Of a stretch of DNA of 64,000 bases, positions 1-11,871 are shown piece after piece. The stretch comes from Methylococcaceae bacterium (GTDB lineage Bacteria; Pseudomonadota; Gammaproteobacteria; Methylococcales; Methylomonadaceae): assembly GCA_016715325.1 (NCBI GenBank), contig JADKAL010000016.1:1-64000 (forward strand), written 5' to 3'. Made by a program: the position numbers and the translations under genes. The notes beneath the pieces were generated by a model. That model saw only the letters and a list, made by a program, of their open reading frames with translations, ran no database searches and was not told the DNA's origin. The first letter of the stretch is position 1, and each line of letters begins with the position of its first letter.

Positions 1-618
<618 letters not shown>

Positions 619-690
619 ACAAAGACACAATGACGTCGCCATACTATCTCACAGACAAATTATTCTTGATCAACAAGCAGTATGAGCCTA

Positions 691-723
691 CCCCCCCTTT
701 TTTTTTTTTTTTTTTTCCTTTTT
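691..723. repeat. C/T homopolymer tract in the 16S-23S spacer
   Basis: Seven C are followed by nineteen T, two C and five T, directly before tRNA-Ile. A second homopolymer-rich stretch of G and C runs from about 833 to 871 between the two tRNA genes. Such tracts are unusual in an rRNA spacer and are typical places for sequencing or assembly error. No function is proposed. Confidence 0.7.
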
Positions 724-724
724 G

Positions 725-804
725 GGGCCTGTAGCCCATAGTTATTAGAGCGCACCCCTGATAAGGGTGAGGTCGGTGGGTTCCGAGTCCACCCAGGCCC
801 ACCA
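725..804 (+). tRNA. tRNA-Ile (GAT), slightly irregular
   Basis: The gene sits in the usual place between 16S and 23S. The acceptor stem GGGCCTG pairs with CAGGCCC, the anticodon arm reads 'acccctGATaagggt' (anticodon GAT, isoleucine), and CCA is encoded at 802-804. Compared with the standard gammaproteobacterial gene, the D-arm is altered ('gtagcccatagttatt') and the T-arm has two extra bases ('gtgggttccgag' instead of 'gtggttcgag'). The T-arm insertion would disturb folding, so either the copy is degenerate or the sequence contains errors. Confidence 0.8.
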
Positions 805-880
805 CCTTACGGCGAGAAGGTAACCGTGACACCCCCCGGTGGGGCGGGGGGGGAGGGGACCCACCCCCAGCGGGAACACT

Positions 881-961
881 GGGGCTATAGCTCAAGCTGG
901 GAGAGCACCCAGCTCTGGTACGCAGGGGGTCAAGTGGTCTGATCCCATTTAGCTCCACCCA
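881..961 (+). tRNA. tRNA-Ala-like gene, degenerate
   Basis: The second spacer tRNA. The start GGGGCTATAGCTC and the end TAGCTCCACC match spacer tRNA-Ala, and the position is right. The anticodon region reads 'agctctggtacgcagg' where 'tgctttgcacgcagg' is expected, so the TGC anticodon is not intact. Single-base additions are also present in the D-loop ('ctcaagctgg') and in the 3' tail ('accca'). As written it could not be a normal tRNA. Sequence error is as likely as a true pseudogene. Confidence 0.6.
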
Positions 962-1383
962 ATTCTATAACGTTTCGATGCGGGGAACCCTTAAGAGTGA
1001 GACAGAAGATCAGTCGCGCAACCACGGTGAGGCGCGGGGGCGGACATAAAGTTGACTAACAAAGGCAGAATCAGTAGAGACCTTATAGAATTGAGGGTAA
1101 ACATCCGTGCATTAATGCCTTAACAATATGGAAATCTGTAACAACGTAATCTTGACAAGTAAAGGGTTGAGATTGCGCAACGAGTTCAAGTGAACGGAAG
1201 TTGCAGCGGGATGAACACAGACTGGCCAAGTTAAGTAATTAGCGGGGTTGATCAGAGTACATAAGCGCTGAAGCCGACGGACACAAGAGCGAGTACTCAA
1301 GCAGAAAAAGCGAAAAATAGTCAGCTGACGCGTATAGCACGATAACGACAGGCGAAGTGAAGTCCAGACTTATTGGGGTTATA
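962..1383. other. 16S-23S spacer, tRNA-Ala to 23S
   Basis: About 420 bases of rRNA spacer with no gene. Reading frames here do not resemble any protein. I did not find a clear boxA-type antitermination sequence. The 23S start follows from 'gaataagcgcatacgg' near 1393. Confidence 0.6.
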
Positions 1384-4296
<2,913 letters not shown>

Positions 4297-4672
4297 TATA
4301 ACACCCAATAAGCTTGGGAAAGCGGGCGCAAGGGGAAAGGCAAAAGCAGCCTGAAACCGAACTGCGCCTAATGTTGACGACGCCAAGACGAGAGAACACA
4401 GTGGTACAGAATTCCATGAGAGCGAGCCAAAGGAGCAGGCGGAAGGCGACATAAGTTGTCAGAAAGTCTGCTGAGTCTAGGTCGCGCCATAAAGCCGAAG
4501 CCAAGAATGAAGCGAAAACGCAGGTGCAAAAGACCTGACGAAAAAGATGAAAAGTGACTGCGAAAGCGGACATGAAACAGCAAGACGTAAGCGGGCAAAA
4601 AGAGCGCACAAAGTGAAAGCTTGAAGAGCGGTTTAATGGCCTTAAGACTTGTAGTCGTGTTGAACACCGAAT
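4297..4672. other. 23S-5S spacer
   Basis: A 376-base spacer, long for a 23S-5S gap, purine-rich on the plus strand. I see no tRNA and no convincing protein gene; the open frames on the minus strand have no recognisable content. Confidence 0.55.
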
Positions 4673-4792
4673 TGCTTGGTGACCATAGCGAGCGTGAACC
4701 ACCCGATCCCATCCCGAACTCGGAAGTGAAACCGCTTAGCGCCGATGATAGTGTGGCAGTTTGCCATGTGAAAGTAGGGAATTGCCAAGCGC
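4673..4792 (+). rRNA. rrf: 5S ribosomal RNA
   Basis: About 120 bases, starting 'tgcttggtgaccatagcg' and ending 'attgccaagcgcc', with the standard loop B/C text 'cacccgatcccatcccgaac' and 'gaaaccgcttagcgccgatg'. The terminal stem TGCTTGG/CCAAGCG pairs. The helix IV region reads 'gtggcagtttgccatgtg', which keeps its pairing. Confidence 0.95.
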
Positions 4793-4800
4793 CTAAATCA

Positions 4801-4836
4801 AAAGCCCAAGAATCAACTCCTTGGGCTTTTTTTTCG
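4801..4836 (+). terminator. Intrinsic terminator of the rRNA operon
   Basis: Inverted repeat AAAGCCCAAG ... CTTGGGCTTT with a 9-base loop, followed by a run of eight T. It lies eight bases after 5S, so it ends the rRNA operon. Confidence 0.9.
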
Positions 4837-5144
4837 TCTGAAAATTAAGCTAACGATTTGCCGTCCAAAACGTTTCCTTCCAAAACTCAAATCTAATAAT
4901 CTCGTAGCTCAACTCCCACAGCGAAAATAAATCTATTCAATTTCTTTTATCGACTTAAGTGTAAAGTTCTTCCTCGTGAGGATTTATGATATAAAACTAT
5001 TGAGAATCCAAATTAAAAAATCTTACATCTGTCGAAGTTAGCAGTCGCATTTATAAACAGTTTCTAATCATAACAATAAAGTTTGATTCCGCTCAGCAGA
5101 ACGTTTGCATTGTTATTTTTTTCAGGCCGATCTTTGGGAAAAGT
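4837..5144. other. Intergenic, rRNA operon to arsenic cluster
   Basis: About 308 AT-rich bases without a gene. It must carry the promoter of the flavoprotein gene at 5145, but no -35/-10 pair stands out. A short hairpin, TCCTCGTGAGGA, lies near 4970. Confidence 0.45.
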
Positions 5145-6623
5145 ATGAGTCCAAAACATCAGTGGCAAAAGCCTAGAAAGTTTGATTGTAACCTGATCGT
5201 GATAGGTGCGGGTTCAGGCGGTTTAGTGACCTCGTATATTGCCGCGGCAGTTAAGGCTAAAGTTACACTGATAGAAAAAAATAAGATGGGCGGAGACTGT
5301 CTTAATACAGGCTGTGTGCCTTCAAAAGCATTGATTCGTTCGGCAAAATGGCTTTCTCAATTAAATAGATTTAATGAATTCGGAATAAAAGCGCGCAGGT
5401 CGAATTCAACTTATCCGATGTTATGGAGCGTGTTCAATCGGTCGTTAAAACGATAGAACCTCATGATTCGGTTAAACGTTATACTCAATTAGGCGTAAAT
5501 GTACTTATAGGCGAAGCGAGATTACTATCACCTTGGTCTGTTGAAGTAAAAACGGCGGAAGATACTCAAATTCTGACAACTAGAGCTATCGTTATTGCTG
5601 CCGGAGCAAAACCATTTTATTCCGCCTATTCCCGGAATTCAAGAAATTAACCCGTTAACATCGGATACTATTTGGGAATTGCGAAAATTACCAAAACGTC
5701 TATTAGTATTAGGCGGCGGTCCGATAGGGAGCGAGTTGGCGCAAAGTTTCGCACGATTAGGCAGCCAAGTAACCCAGGTCGAAATGGCTCCACGTTTATT
5801 AATACGAGAAGATACGGATGTGTCGGATACAGTGCTATCACGATTCCGGGAAGAAGGTATTGATGTCCGATTAGAACATATCGGTAAAGCATTTATTATT
5901 GAAAACGGCGAGAAAATATTAATTACCGACTATAAAACCCAATCCATAAAAATACCATTCGACGAAGTGCTGTGTGCGATCGGACGAAGTGCAAATGTGA
6001 CAGGTTACGGACTGGAAGAATTGGGCGTCAAATTAACAGCGCGAAAAACAATTGAAACGAATCCGTTTCAGGAAACCAATTATCCTAATATCTATGCCGT
6101 TGGTGATGTAGCTGGCCCCTATCAATTTACGCATACGGCGGCACATCAGGCTTGGTATGCTGCGGTTAATGCGTTATTAAGGCCATTTAAAAAATTTCGC
6201 ACCGATTATTCTGTGATCCCTTGGTCGACATTTACCGATCCCGAAGTTGCTAGAGTCGGCCTGAACGAGCAGGAAGCTAAGGAACAAAATATCCCGTTTG
6301 AAGTCGTAAACTACAACATCGGTGATCTTGACCGAGCGATTGCGGACGGTGAAGCTCATGGTTTTGTAAAAGTCCTGACAAAGCCGGGCAAAGACAAAAT
6401 ATTAGGCGTCACGATTGTTGGCGAACATGCCGGAGACTTACTTGCCGAGTTTGTGTTAGCTATGAAATACGGTCTCGGCCTGAACAAGATACTCTCTACC
6501 ATACATATTTATCCGACGATGGCCGAGGCGAACAAGTATGTTGCGGGCGAATGGAAACGTAAACATGCACCAGAATATCTTTATTCTTGGTTAGATCGTT
6601 TTCACGCTTGGCGAAGAGGATAA
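5145..6623 (+). pseudogene. Mercuric-reductase-like FAD/NAD(P) oxidoreductase, two frameshifts
   Basis: A pyridine-nucleotide disulfide oxidoreductase of about 490 residues, the MerA/dihydrolipoamide dehydrogenase type often found beside arsM and arsS. Visible parts in order: FAD-binding GAGSGG near residue 22, the redox-active disulfide CLNTGCVPSK, a second nucleotide-binding GGGPIGSE, the FAD-contact AVGDVAG, and the dimerisation domain ending in HIYPTMAEAN. The frame is broken twice. One base seems missing near 5399, where the text should read on as VEFNLSDVMERV. One T is extra in 5615-5618, where AKPFIPPIPGI is restored by removing it. The two shifts cancel. Everything else is well preserved, so sequence error or very recent loss are both possible. 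The N-terminal heavy-metal domain of true MerA is absent, and the substrate is unknown. Confidence 0.8.
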
Positions 6624-6704
6624 TTTTACACTTACAAAATCAGTTTAAACTTATAAAAATAATTATCTTTCTGATAAATAAATGCTAAGCCAAGGATATT
6701 TAAA

Positions 6705-7750
6705 ATGACAGAATCCGTTATTACCGAATCCGTACAAAACTATTACGGTCAAGTACTTAAGTCCAGTCAGGATTTAAAAACCAGCGCTTGTTGCACACTG
6801 GACGCCATGCCGAAGTTTTTACGTTCCTCTTTGGCAGATCTGCACCCGGAAGTCGTCGCGCGTTTTATGGTTGCGGTTCGCCTTTGCCGCCAGCTTTGCA
6901 AGGTTGTACCGTGTTAGATTTAGGTTGCGGCTCGGGCCGAGACTGTTATCTTTTGTCTCGCTTAGTGGGCGAAACCGGTAAGGTCATCGGGGTCGATATG
7001 ACCGATGAACAACTTGCCGTTGCCAGAAGTCATTTAGATTGGCATGCTCAGCGTTATGGTTATAGTCGAGCAAATGTCGAATTTCTTAGCGGACATATCG
7101 AAGATCTTAATACCGTCGGCATTGCGGATAACTCAATTGACGTTGTCGTATCGAACTGCGTTGTCAACTTATCCCCGGATAAGCGCAAAGTGTTCGCTGA
7201 AATATTCAGAGTCCTAAACCCGGGCGGCGAGCTTTTTTTCTCGGATGTCTATGCAGATCGACGTATTCCAAGTAATTTAAAGTTCGACCCTGTTTTACTG
7301 GGCGAATGTCTGGGCGGGGCGTTGTATTGGGAGGATTTCCGGCGAATTATGCACGATTTGGGTTGCCCGGATATACGGATTGTTAAGCAAAATCCGATCA
7401 CCTTAGACGATCCCGAAGTGTCGGATAAAATCGGTATGATCAATTTCCGATCGATTACCGTGCGCGCTTTTAAAATGCCGTTGGAAGATCGCTGCGAGGA
7501 TTTCGGTCAAATTGCAATTTATAAAGGTACACTGTCTGAATATCTGCATGCTTTCGATCTAGACGATCATCACCATTTAGAGACGGGCCGACCGCTCCGT
7601 GTTTGCGGTAATACCGCCGATATGTTGAGCGCTAGCCGTTACGGTAGACATTTTCAGATGATCGGCGATAAATCGGTACATTTCGGTTTGTTCGATTGTG
7701 CTCCGCCGAATACCAGCACAAGATTAGAATCCGGTGCGGCGTGCTGTTGA
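6705..7750 (+). pseudogene. arsM: Arsenite S-adenosylmethionine methyltransferase ArsM, one frameshift
   Basis: Class I methyltransferase that transfers methyl groups from SAM to As(III). The SAM-binding motif DLGCGSGRD and the following acidic residue in VIGVDM are clear. Cysteines that could bind arsenic occur at the N-terminus (SACCT), in VVSNCVVN, and at the C-terminus (FDCAP and a terminal CC). The first 55 or so residues are in one frame and the rest in another. Adding one T to the T4 run at 6863-6866 restores VARFYGCGSPLP, giving one protein of about 348 residues. The start ATG at 6705 follows 'aaggatatttaaa'. The gene lies 81 bases after the flavoprotein gene and 25 before arsS, which suggests one operon for methylated and ribosylated arsenic compounds. 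Confidence 0.85.
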
Positions 7751-7775
7751 TAAAGCAACGTTAAATACGGATATC

Positions 7776-8759
7776 ATGTATAACGTTAAATCTTTATTGC
7801 TAAACAGCCGATTTCCGGGTATTCGTCGCGACCGGTTAACAACGCTGCAAATGAATCTCGGCTATTTGTGCAATTTGAGTTGCACGCATTGCCATGTGAA
7901 TGCCGGTCCGAAACGGACTGAATTAATGAGCAAAGCGGTTATGCAATCCGCATTGGAATTCGCTGAAAAGCATCGTTTACAGATACTCGATGTAACCGGC
8001 GGCTCTCCAGAAATGAATCCTGAATTCCGTTGGCTGGTGCGTGCTGCAAAGGAACAAGGATTACATATTATCGACCGGTGTAATCCGACGATCTTAGTTG
8101 AACCTGGTTACGAATGGACAACTGAATTTCTTGCCGAAAATCGCGTTGAAGTGATTGCTTCGTTGCCTTGTTATCTGCAAGAGAATGTCGACGCACAGCG
8201 CGGTAAGGGCGCATTTGTTGGTTCTATTGAAGGTCTTAAAAAACTGAATGCTTTAGGTTACGGTAAGCCGGAAAGCGGTTTAACATTGAATCTGGTTTTT
8301 AATCTGCAAGGCGCTGTGTTACCACCGCCCCAAGAAAAATTGGAAGCGGATTATCGGCGCTATTTGGCTGATTATTTCGATATTCGATTCAACCGTCTCT
8401 TTGCGTTGGCAAATATGCCTATACAGCGTTTTGGGGCGGTATTGATTGCTAACGGTAAGCATGAAGAAAGATACAACGTTGTCTTCGATAATTATTTGGC
8501 TTTACTGAAGAATGCGCATAAACCGGAGAATTTAAGACATGTAATGTGCAAAAGCCTTATCAGCGTTGATTGGCAGGGCTATGTCTACGATTGCGATTTC
8601 AATCAGATGTTGCATTTGCCCTTAGGCGGTGGCGGGACCGTTCATATAAGCGACTTAACGGAAATAAACATTGAGAACTCACCTATAAGTGTTGCAGACC
8701 ATTGTTTCGGTTGCACAGCAGGCCAGGGTTCTAGTTGCACAGGCGCTCTGTCTGAGTAG
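7776..8759 (+). CDS. arsS: Arsenosugar biosynthesis radical SAM protein ArsS
   Basis: Radical SAM enzyme that is thought to join the 5'-deoxyadenosyl group to dimethylarsinous acid, the first committed step to arsenosugars. The iron-sulphur motif is CNLSCTHCH, of the CxxxCxxC type (Cys32, 36 and 39 from this start), followed by VNAGPKRTE, a hallmark of the ArsS family. The C-terminal half holds further cysteines (CKSLISVDWQG, YDCDFNQ, CFGCTAGQGSSC) of the ArsS C-terminal domain, which probably bind a second cluster. I chose ATG 7776, which does not overlap arsM; a GTG at 7734 would add 14 residues and overlap its end. Length is about 327 residues. The gene is intact, unlike its two upstream partners. 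Confidence 0.88.
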   Translation: MYNVKSLLLNSRFPGIRRDRLTTLQMNLGYLCNLSCTHCHVNAGPKRTELMSKAVMQSALEFAEKHRLQILDVTGGSPEMNPEFRWLVRAAKEQGLHIIDRCNPTILVEPGYEWTTEFLAENRVEVIASLPCYLQENVDAQRGKGAFVGSIEGLKKLNALGYGKPESGLTLNLVFNLQGAVLPPPQEKLEADYRRYLADYFDIRFNRLFALANMPIQRFGAVLIANGKHEERYNVVFDNYLALLKNAHKPENLRHVMCKSLISVDWQGYVYDCDFNQMLHLPLGGGGTVHISDLTEINIENSPISVADHCFGCTAGQGSSCTGALSE

Positions 8760-8807
8760 TCCCTCCACCAAGAAGGCCTATAAACAATCCGGCCAACAAA
8801 AAAAAAT

Positions 8808-8854
8808 TGCACCAACTTGATATATGTTTAGCTATAAAGCACAAAAATGGTGCA
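8808..8854 (+). promoter_or_regulatory. Pair of NtrC-type enhancer sites
   Basis: The NtrC consensus is TGCACCA-N3-TGGTGCA. Bases 8838-8854 read AGCACAAAAATGGTGCA, which keeps the whole right half and most of the left. Bases 8808-8824 start with a perfect left half, TGCACCA, and have a weak right half. The site centres are 30 bases apart, three helical turns, and lie about 108 and 138 bases before the predicted start of transcription. That is the arrangement known from the E. coli glnAp2 promoter. Confidence 0.65.
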
Positions 8855-8927
8855 GAAAAAATCATCTTATGTCGATTAATACGTTATTTCGATCTGAAAA
8901 CATTAATAAATCAGGTGGTTTAGCTTT

Positions 8928-8943
8928 TGGCATGAAGTATGCT
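8928..8943 (+). promoter_or_regulatory. Sigma-54 promoter (-24/-12)
   Basis: TGGCATGAAGTATGCT fits the sigma-54 consensus TGGCAC-N5-TTGCW with correct GG-to-GC spacing; only the C after TGGCA and the first T of the -12 box differ. Transcription should begin near 8954. Together with the NtrC-like sites upstream, this predicts activation under nitrogen limitation. Confidence 0.7.
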
Positions 8944-8953
8944 TTAACATTAA

Positions 8954-9027
8954 TGAAAGACGTTCTCATCGTGTGTTGTACCTTCTCAAGGCGCTTTTCT
9001 TGCAAAAGAAGTTGCGCCTTTTTTTTA
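8954..9027 (+). ncRNA. Candidate nitrogen-regulated small RNA or attenuator leader
   Basis: From the predicted sigma-54 start to the end of a T-run terminator the transcript would be about 73 bases: a roughly 34-base single-stranded 5' part followed by a strong hairpin and U8. The terminator precedes the ATP-grasp gene by 50 bases, so most transcripts should stop here. NtrC/sigma-54-driven small RNAs are known in Pseudomonas (NrsZ/NalA), but I see no sequence match to them. The alternative is a transcription attenuator for the downstream operon. Confidence 0.5.
8988..9027 (+). terminator. Intrinsic terminator before the ATP-grasp gene
   Basis: Outer stem AAGGCGC (8988-8994) with GCGCCTT (9014-9020), inner stem TTCTT with AAGAA, then eight T. 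It lies between the sigma-54 promoter and the coding region, in the sense orientation. Confidence 0.8.
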
Positions 9028-9077
9028 CCGCAACAATGAGCAAACGAGCAGCATGATAGTAATTTGGAGATTGCACT

Positions 9078-10526
9078 ATGGCTTCATTATGGAATGAATA
9101 CGCTGTTTCAGAGGCTTACGACGAAATGCGATGTTCAAAAAATCTGGCGAGAGCATCCGCAGATAGATTAAGCAACTATTTGGACAGCTTGGACGGCAAT
9201 GCGCTCGATGTCAGAAAAACCGCAGCAGAAATGGCCATTATGGAAATGGGTATTACTTTTACAGTCTATAGCGACGAAGGTAATATCGACCGAGCTTGGC
9301 CCTTCGACATAATTCCTCGCATCATTGAAAACAAAGAATGGCAAAATGTTGCTGTCGGCCTAAAGCAACGGCTTAAGGCATTGAATTGTTTCATCAACGA
9401 TGTTTATAACGAGCAGCTTTTTATCAAAGAGGGATTAATTCCTGAAAGCATCATAACTAGCTCTACAAACTTTCTTCAGGAATGCGTCGGCATGAATCCG
9501 AAATACGGCGCTTGGGCGAATATTTGCGGTAGCGATTTGGTCCGCGATAAAGATGGAACTTTATACGTACTGGAAGATAATTTGCGCGTTCCGTCGGGCG
9601 TGTCCTATATGATTGAAAACCGGGTTATAACTAAAAAAGTCTTTCCTGAGCTATTACAAGATTTAGATGTTTTGCCTGTCGACGATTATCCGGTTAATTT
9701 GTACGAGATGCTTTCATCAATCGCCCCTGAACATGTCGAGTCGCCGCGGATAGCCGTTTTAACGCCGGGAATTTTTAATTCAGCCTATTTCGAGCATGCG
9801 TTTCTTGCGCAACAAATCGGTGCGGAATTGGTTGAAGGAGCCGATTTGGTGGTTCAAGACGATGATTGCGTGTATATGCGCACCATTAACGGGCTTGAAA
9901 AGGTTGATGTCATTTACCGCCGGATTGATGATCGCTTTCTTGATCCCGAAGTATTTAATAAGGATTCAATGCTGGGTGTCAAAGGATTGATAAGAGCCTG
10001 GAAGAAGGGGAATGTATCTTTAGCGAATTCGCCCGGTAGCGGGGTAGCCGACGATAAGGTAGTCTACGCCTATGTACCGGAGATGATTCGTTTCTATTTA
10101 AATGAAGAGCCGTTATTGCCTAACGTACCGACCTTCCTCTGCAGCGAACCGGATCAGCTCGATTACGTTCTAACGCATCTTGAAGAATTGGTTGTAAAAC
10201 CTGCTAATGAATCGGGCGGTTACGGTATGTTGGTAGGACCGCACGCCACTAAAAATGAAATTGAAGGTTTTCGTAAGGTCATCAAATCTAATCCTCGTAA
10301 CTATATAGGGCAGCCAACCTTAGCACTTTCGACATGTCCGACTTTATGCAATAATCACCTGGAACCTCGGCATATCGATTTACGACCGTTTATATTGCAG
10401 GGGGAGAGCAGTTTTGTAACGGCAGGCGGCCTAACCCGCGTTGCACTTAAAAAAGGTTCCTTGGTGGTTAACTCGTCGCAGGGCGGCGGTAGTAAAGACA
10501 CGTGGATAATCAATACTGGGAAGTAA
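9078..10526 (+). CDS. Circularly permuted ATP-grasp family protein
   Basis: A 482-residue protein of the circularly permuted ATP-grasp type (DUF404/DUF407). Members are predicted to form amide or peptide bonds using ATP, but no substrate is established. Family features: YSDEGNIDRAWPFDIIPRII near residue 63, the strongly conserved GAWANICGSDLVRDKDG, LEDNLRVPSGVSYMIENR, and the ATP/Mg-binding segments VVKPANESGGYGM and HIDLRPFILQG near the C-terminus. The ATG has a good ribosome site (TTGGAG, 9065). The gene forms an operon with the alpha-E gene; the start of that gene lies only 2 bases after this stop. Such pairs often accompany a transglutaminase-like gene, which is not in this window. The NtrC/sigma-54 signals upstream suggest a role in nitrogen metabolism. 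Confidence 0.88.
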   Translation: MASLWNEYAVSEAYDEMRCSKNLARASADRLSNYLDSLDGNALDVRKTAAEMAIMEMGITFTVYSDEGNIDRAWPFDIIPRIIENKEWQNVAVGLKQRLKALNCFINDVYNEQLFIKEGLIPESIITSSTNFLQECVGMNPKYGAWANICGSDLVRDKDGTLYVLEDNLRVPSGVSYMIENRVITKKVFPELLQDLDVLPVDDYPVNLYEMLSSIAPEHVESPRIAVLTPGIFNSAYFEHAFLAQQIGAELVEGADLVVQDDDCVYMRTINGLEKVDVIYRRIDDRFLDPEVFNKDSMLGVKGLIRAWKKGNVSLANSPGSGVADDKVVYAYVPEMIRFYLNEEPLLPNVPTFLCSEPDQLDYVLTHLEELVVKPANESGGYGMLVGPHATKNEIEGFRKVIKSNPRNYIGQPTLALSTCPTLCNNHLEPRHIDLRPFILQGESSFVTAGGLTRVALKKGSLVVNSSQGGGSKDTWIINTGK

Positions 10527-10528
10527 AT

Positions 10529-11461
10529 ATGTTATCTCGATCGGCAGAACGGCTCTATTGGTTGGCAAGGTATCTGGAAAGAACGGAAAATACGGCAAGA
10601 TTGCTGAGTGTTTACATGAACCTCATGTTTGACATGCCGATGGATGTGCAAGTGAGCTGGCGCAACTTGCTCACAATTTTTGGCGCGGAAAATGCGTTTC
10701 TAAAACTCTACGATGTTCCCAACGAGCAAAATACGATGCGCTTTTTGCTCACCGATACGGCAAATCCCGGTTCGCTCTTTTCATCGTTGAATGCGGCGCG
10801 GGAAAATATCCGCACCTCCCGCGAGATTATGCCGGATGAAGCGTGGCAACAAGTCAACGAGATGTATCTCTTTGCAAAAGAGAATGTGAATAACGCCACA
10901 AACCGTCGCGGGCGGGTTTTAATATTGACTGAGATTTTACGAGGCTGCCAACGTTTTACCGGCTTTATGTCCGGCGCGATGAGCCACGATGATGCGTTAC
11001 GCTTTATCCGCATAGGAAGGGCTATTGAGCGAGCCGATATGACCACGCGAATTCTCGATATTGCCACCGTTTTGTTAGCGGATGACCGGAGCGATAAAAC
11101 CCGGCAATACGAAAATACAATGTGGATGAATGTCTTAAAATCCTTGAGTGCGCTTCTAATGTATCGAAAGCATCGTCGCCATCGTATAAATAGCGGCGAC
11201 GTGTTGGATTTCTTACTCAAAGATCCCGATTTTCCACGATCCGTTAGATACTGCGTAAAAGATGCGGAAGTTTATATCAAAAGGCTGCCACGCTCGGAAG
11301 GACTCATCGATAATTTAGTTGTGTTAGCGGAATCATTGATAGCGGTGGATATTTATAGTATCGATCCGTTGCAGCTTCATCATTTCCTGGACGAAATACA
11401 ATCGAGTTTGGCTGTGACGCATAACCAGATAGCCTCAACTTGGTTTTTATCTTCTACCTGA
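10529..11461 (+). CDS. Alpha-E domain-containing protein
   Basis: An all-helical alpha-E (DUF403) protein of 310 residues. The start MLSRSAERLYWLARYLERTENTARLL is the family's standard opening, so I chose ATG 10529 over a GTG at 10502 that would overlap the upstream gene. Further family text: RGRVLILTEILRGCQRFTGFMSGAMSHD and the RIGRAIERADMTTRILD helix near the middle. The family has no proven activity; it is almost always encoded next to the circularly permuted ATP-grasp protein and is thought to work with it. It shares that operon here. Confidence 0.88.
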   Translation: MLSRSAERLYWLARYLERTENTARLLSVYMNLMFDMPMDVQVSWRNLLTIFGAENAFLKLYDVPNEQNTMRFLLTDTANPGSLFSSLNAARENIRTSREIMPDEAWQQVNEMYLFAKENVNNATNRRGRVLILTEILRGCQRFTGFMSGAMSHDDALRFIRIGRAIERADMTTRILDIATVLLADDRSDKTRQYENTMWMNVLKSLSALLMYRKHRRHRINSGDVLDFLLKDPDFPRSVRYCVKDAEVYIKRLPRSEGLIDNLVVLAESLIAVDIYSIDPLQLHHFLDEIQSSLAVTHNQIASTWFLSST

Positions 11462-11510
11462 ATTATTGTTCGGCAGTTTAATGTTTGAGCCTCAGGAGCA
11501 TGTGACTTTA

Positions 11511-11588
11511 GGCTCTCCGCTCAGGTAACGATTCCTGTATAAAAGCAATGAATGATTAATAAGGTTTCCTAAGCGGAGCCGAAAGAAA
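11511..11588. repeat. Palindromic intergenic repeat pair
   Basis: An inverted unit at 11511-11529 (reverse complement GTTACCTGAGCGGAGAGCC) and a direct unit at 11564-11588 (GTTTCCTAAGCGGAGCCG and following) face each other between two converging genes. They belong to the same family as the units at 38806-38943 and, more distantly, 34058-34151. The layout is like a REP/BIME element. Confidence 0.55.
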
Positions 11589-11609
11589 TTTAAAACTGTA
11601 AAAGGCCGA

Positions 11610-11819
11610 TTAAACCGGATTTTGAAGCTTTTTCAAAATAGTTTTACCGATAAAGTCGGCAAATTCTTCATGATTTTCGTAGCCTTGGGATTGAGCAAAA
11701 CTAACTACCGACATAATCAGCTTTTTTGTTTCGGAAATCTCTACATGCGATCTGCCGCAGCCTTCGCAGTAGGTGCCTTGATCGGTGCATTTGCCCGAAA
11801 TACAGGGATTAAATTTCAT
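11610..11819 (-). CDS. DUF1289 domain-containing protein
   Basis: A 69-residue, cysteine-rich protein. The opening NPCISGKCTDQGTYCEGCGRSH follows the DUF1289 pattern (PCIS-C-x6-CxGCGR), with four cysteines likely to bind a metal. The family has no proven role. The C-terminal half is helical and charged. The gene is convergent with the alpha-E gene and precedes a rubredoxin gene on the same strand; an inverted repeat lies between them. Confidence 0.85.
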   Translation of the reverse strand: MKFNPCISGKCTDQGTYCEGCGRSHVEISETKKLIMSVVSFAQSQGYENHEEFADFIGKTILKKLQNPV

Positions 11820-11871
11820 TTCGATACCTATTCAGATAATCGTGCTAGATGAATCTCAGCCGATAGATATA

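Noticed and set aside
8824..9039. 71-codon open frame upstream of the ATP-grasp gene
   Set aside because: It runs through the NtrC-like site, the sigma-54 promoter and the terminator hairpin, and its composition is not protein-like.
10708..11220. 170-codon minus-strand frame opposite the alpha-E gene
   Set aside because: A shadow frame of a conserved gene; basic and serine-rich as expected for an antisense translation.
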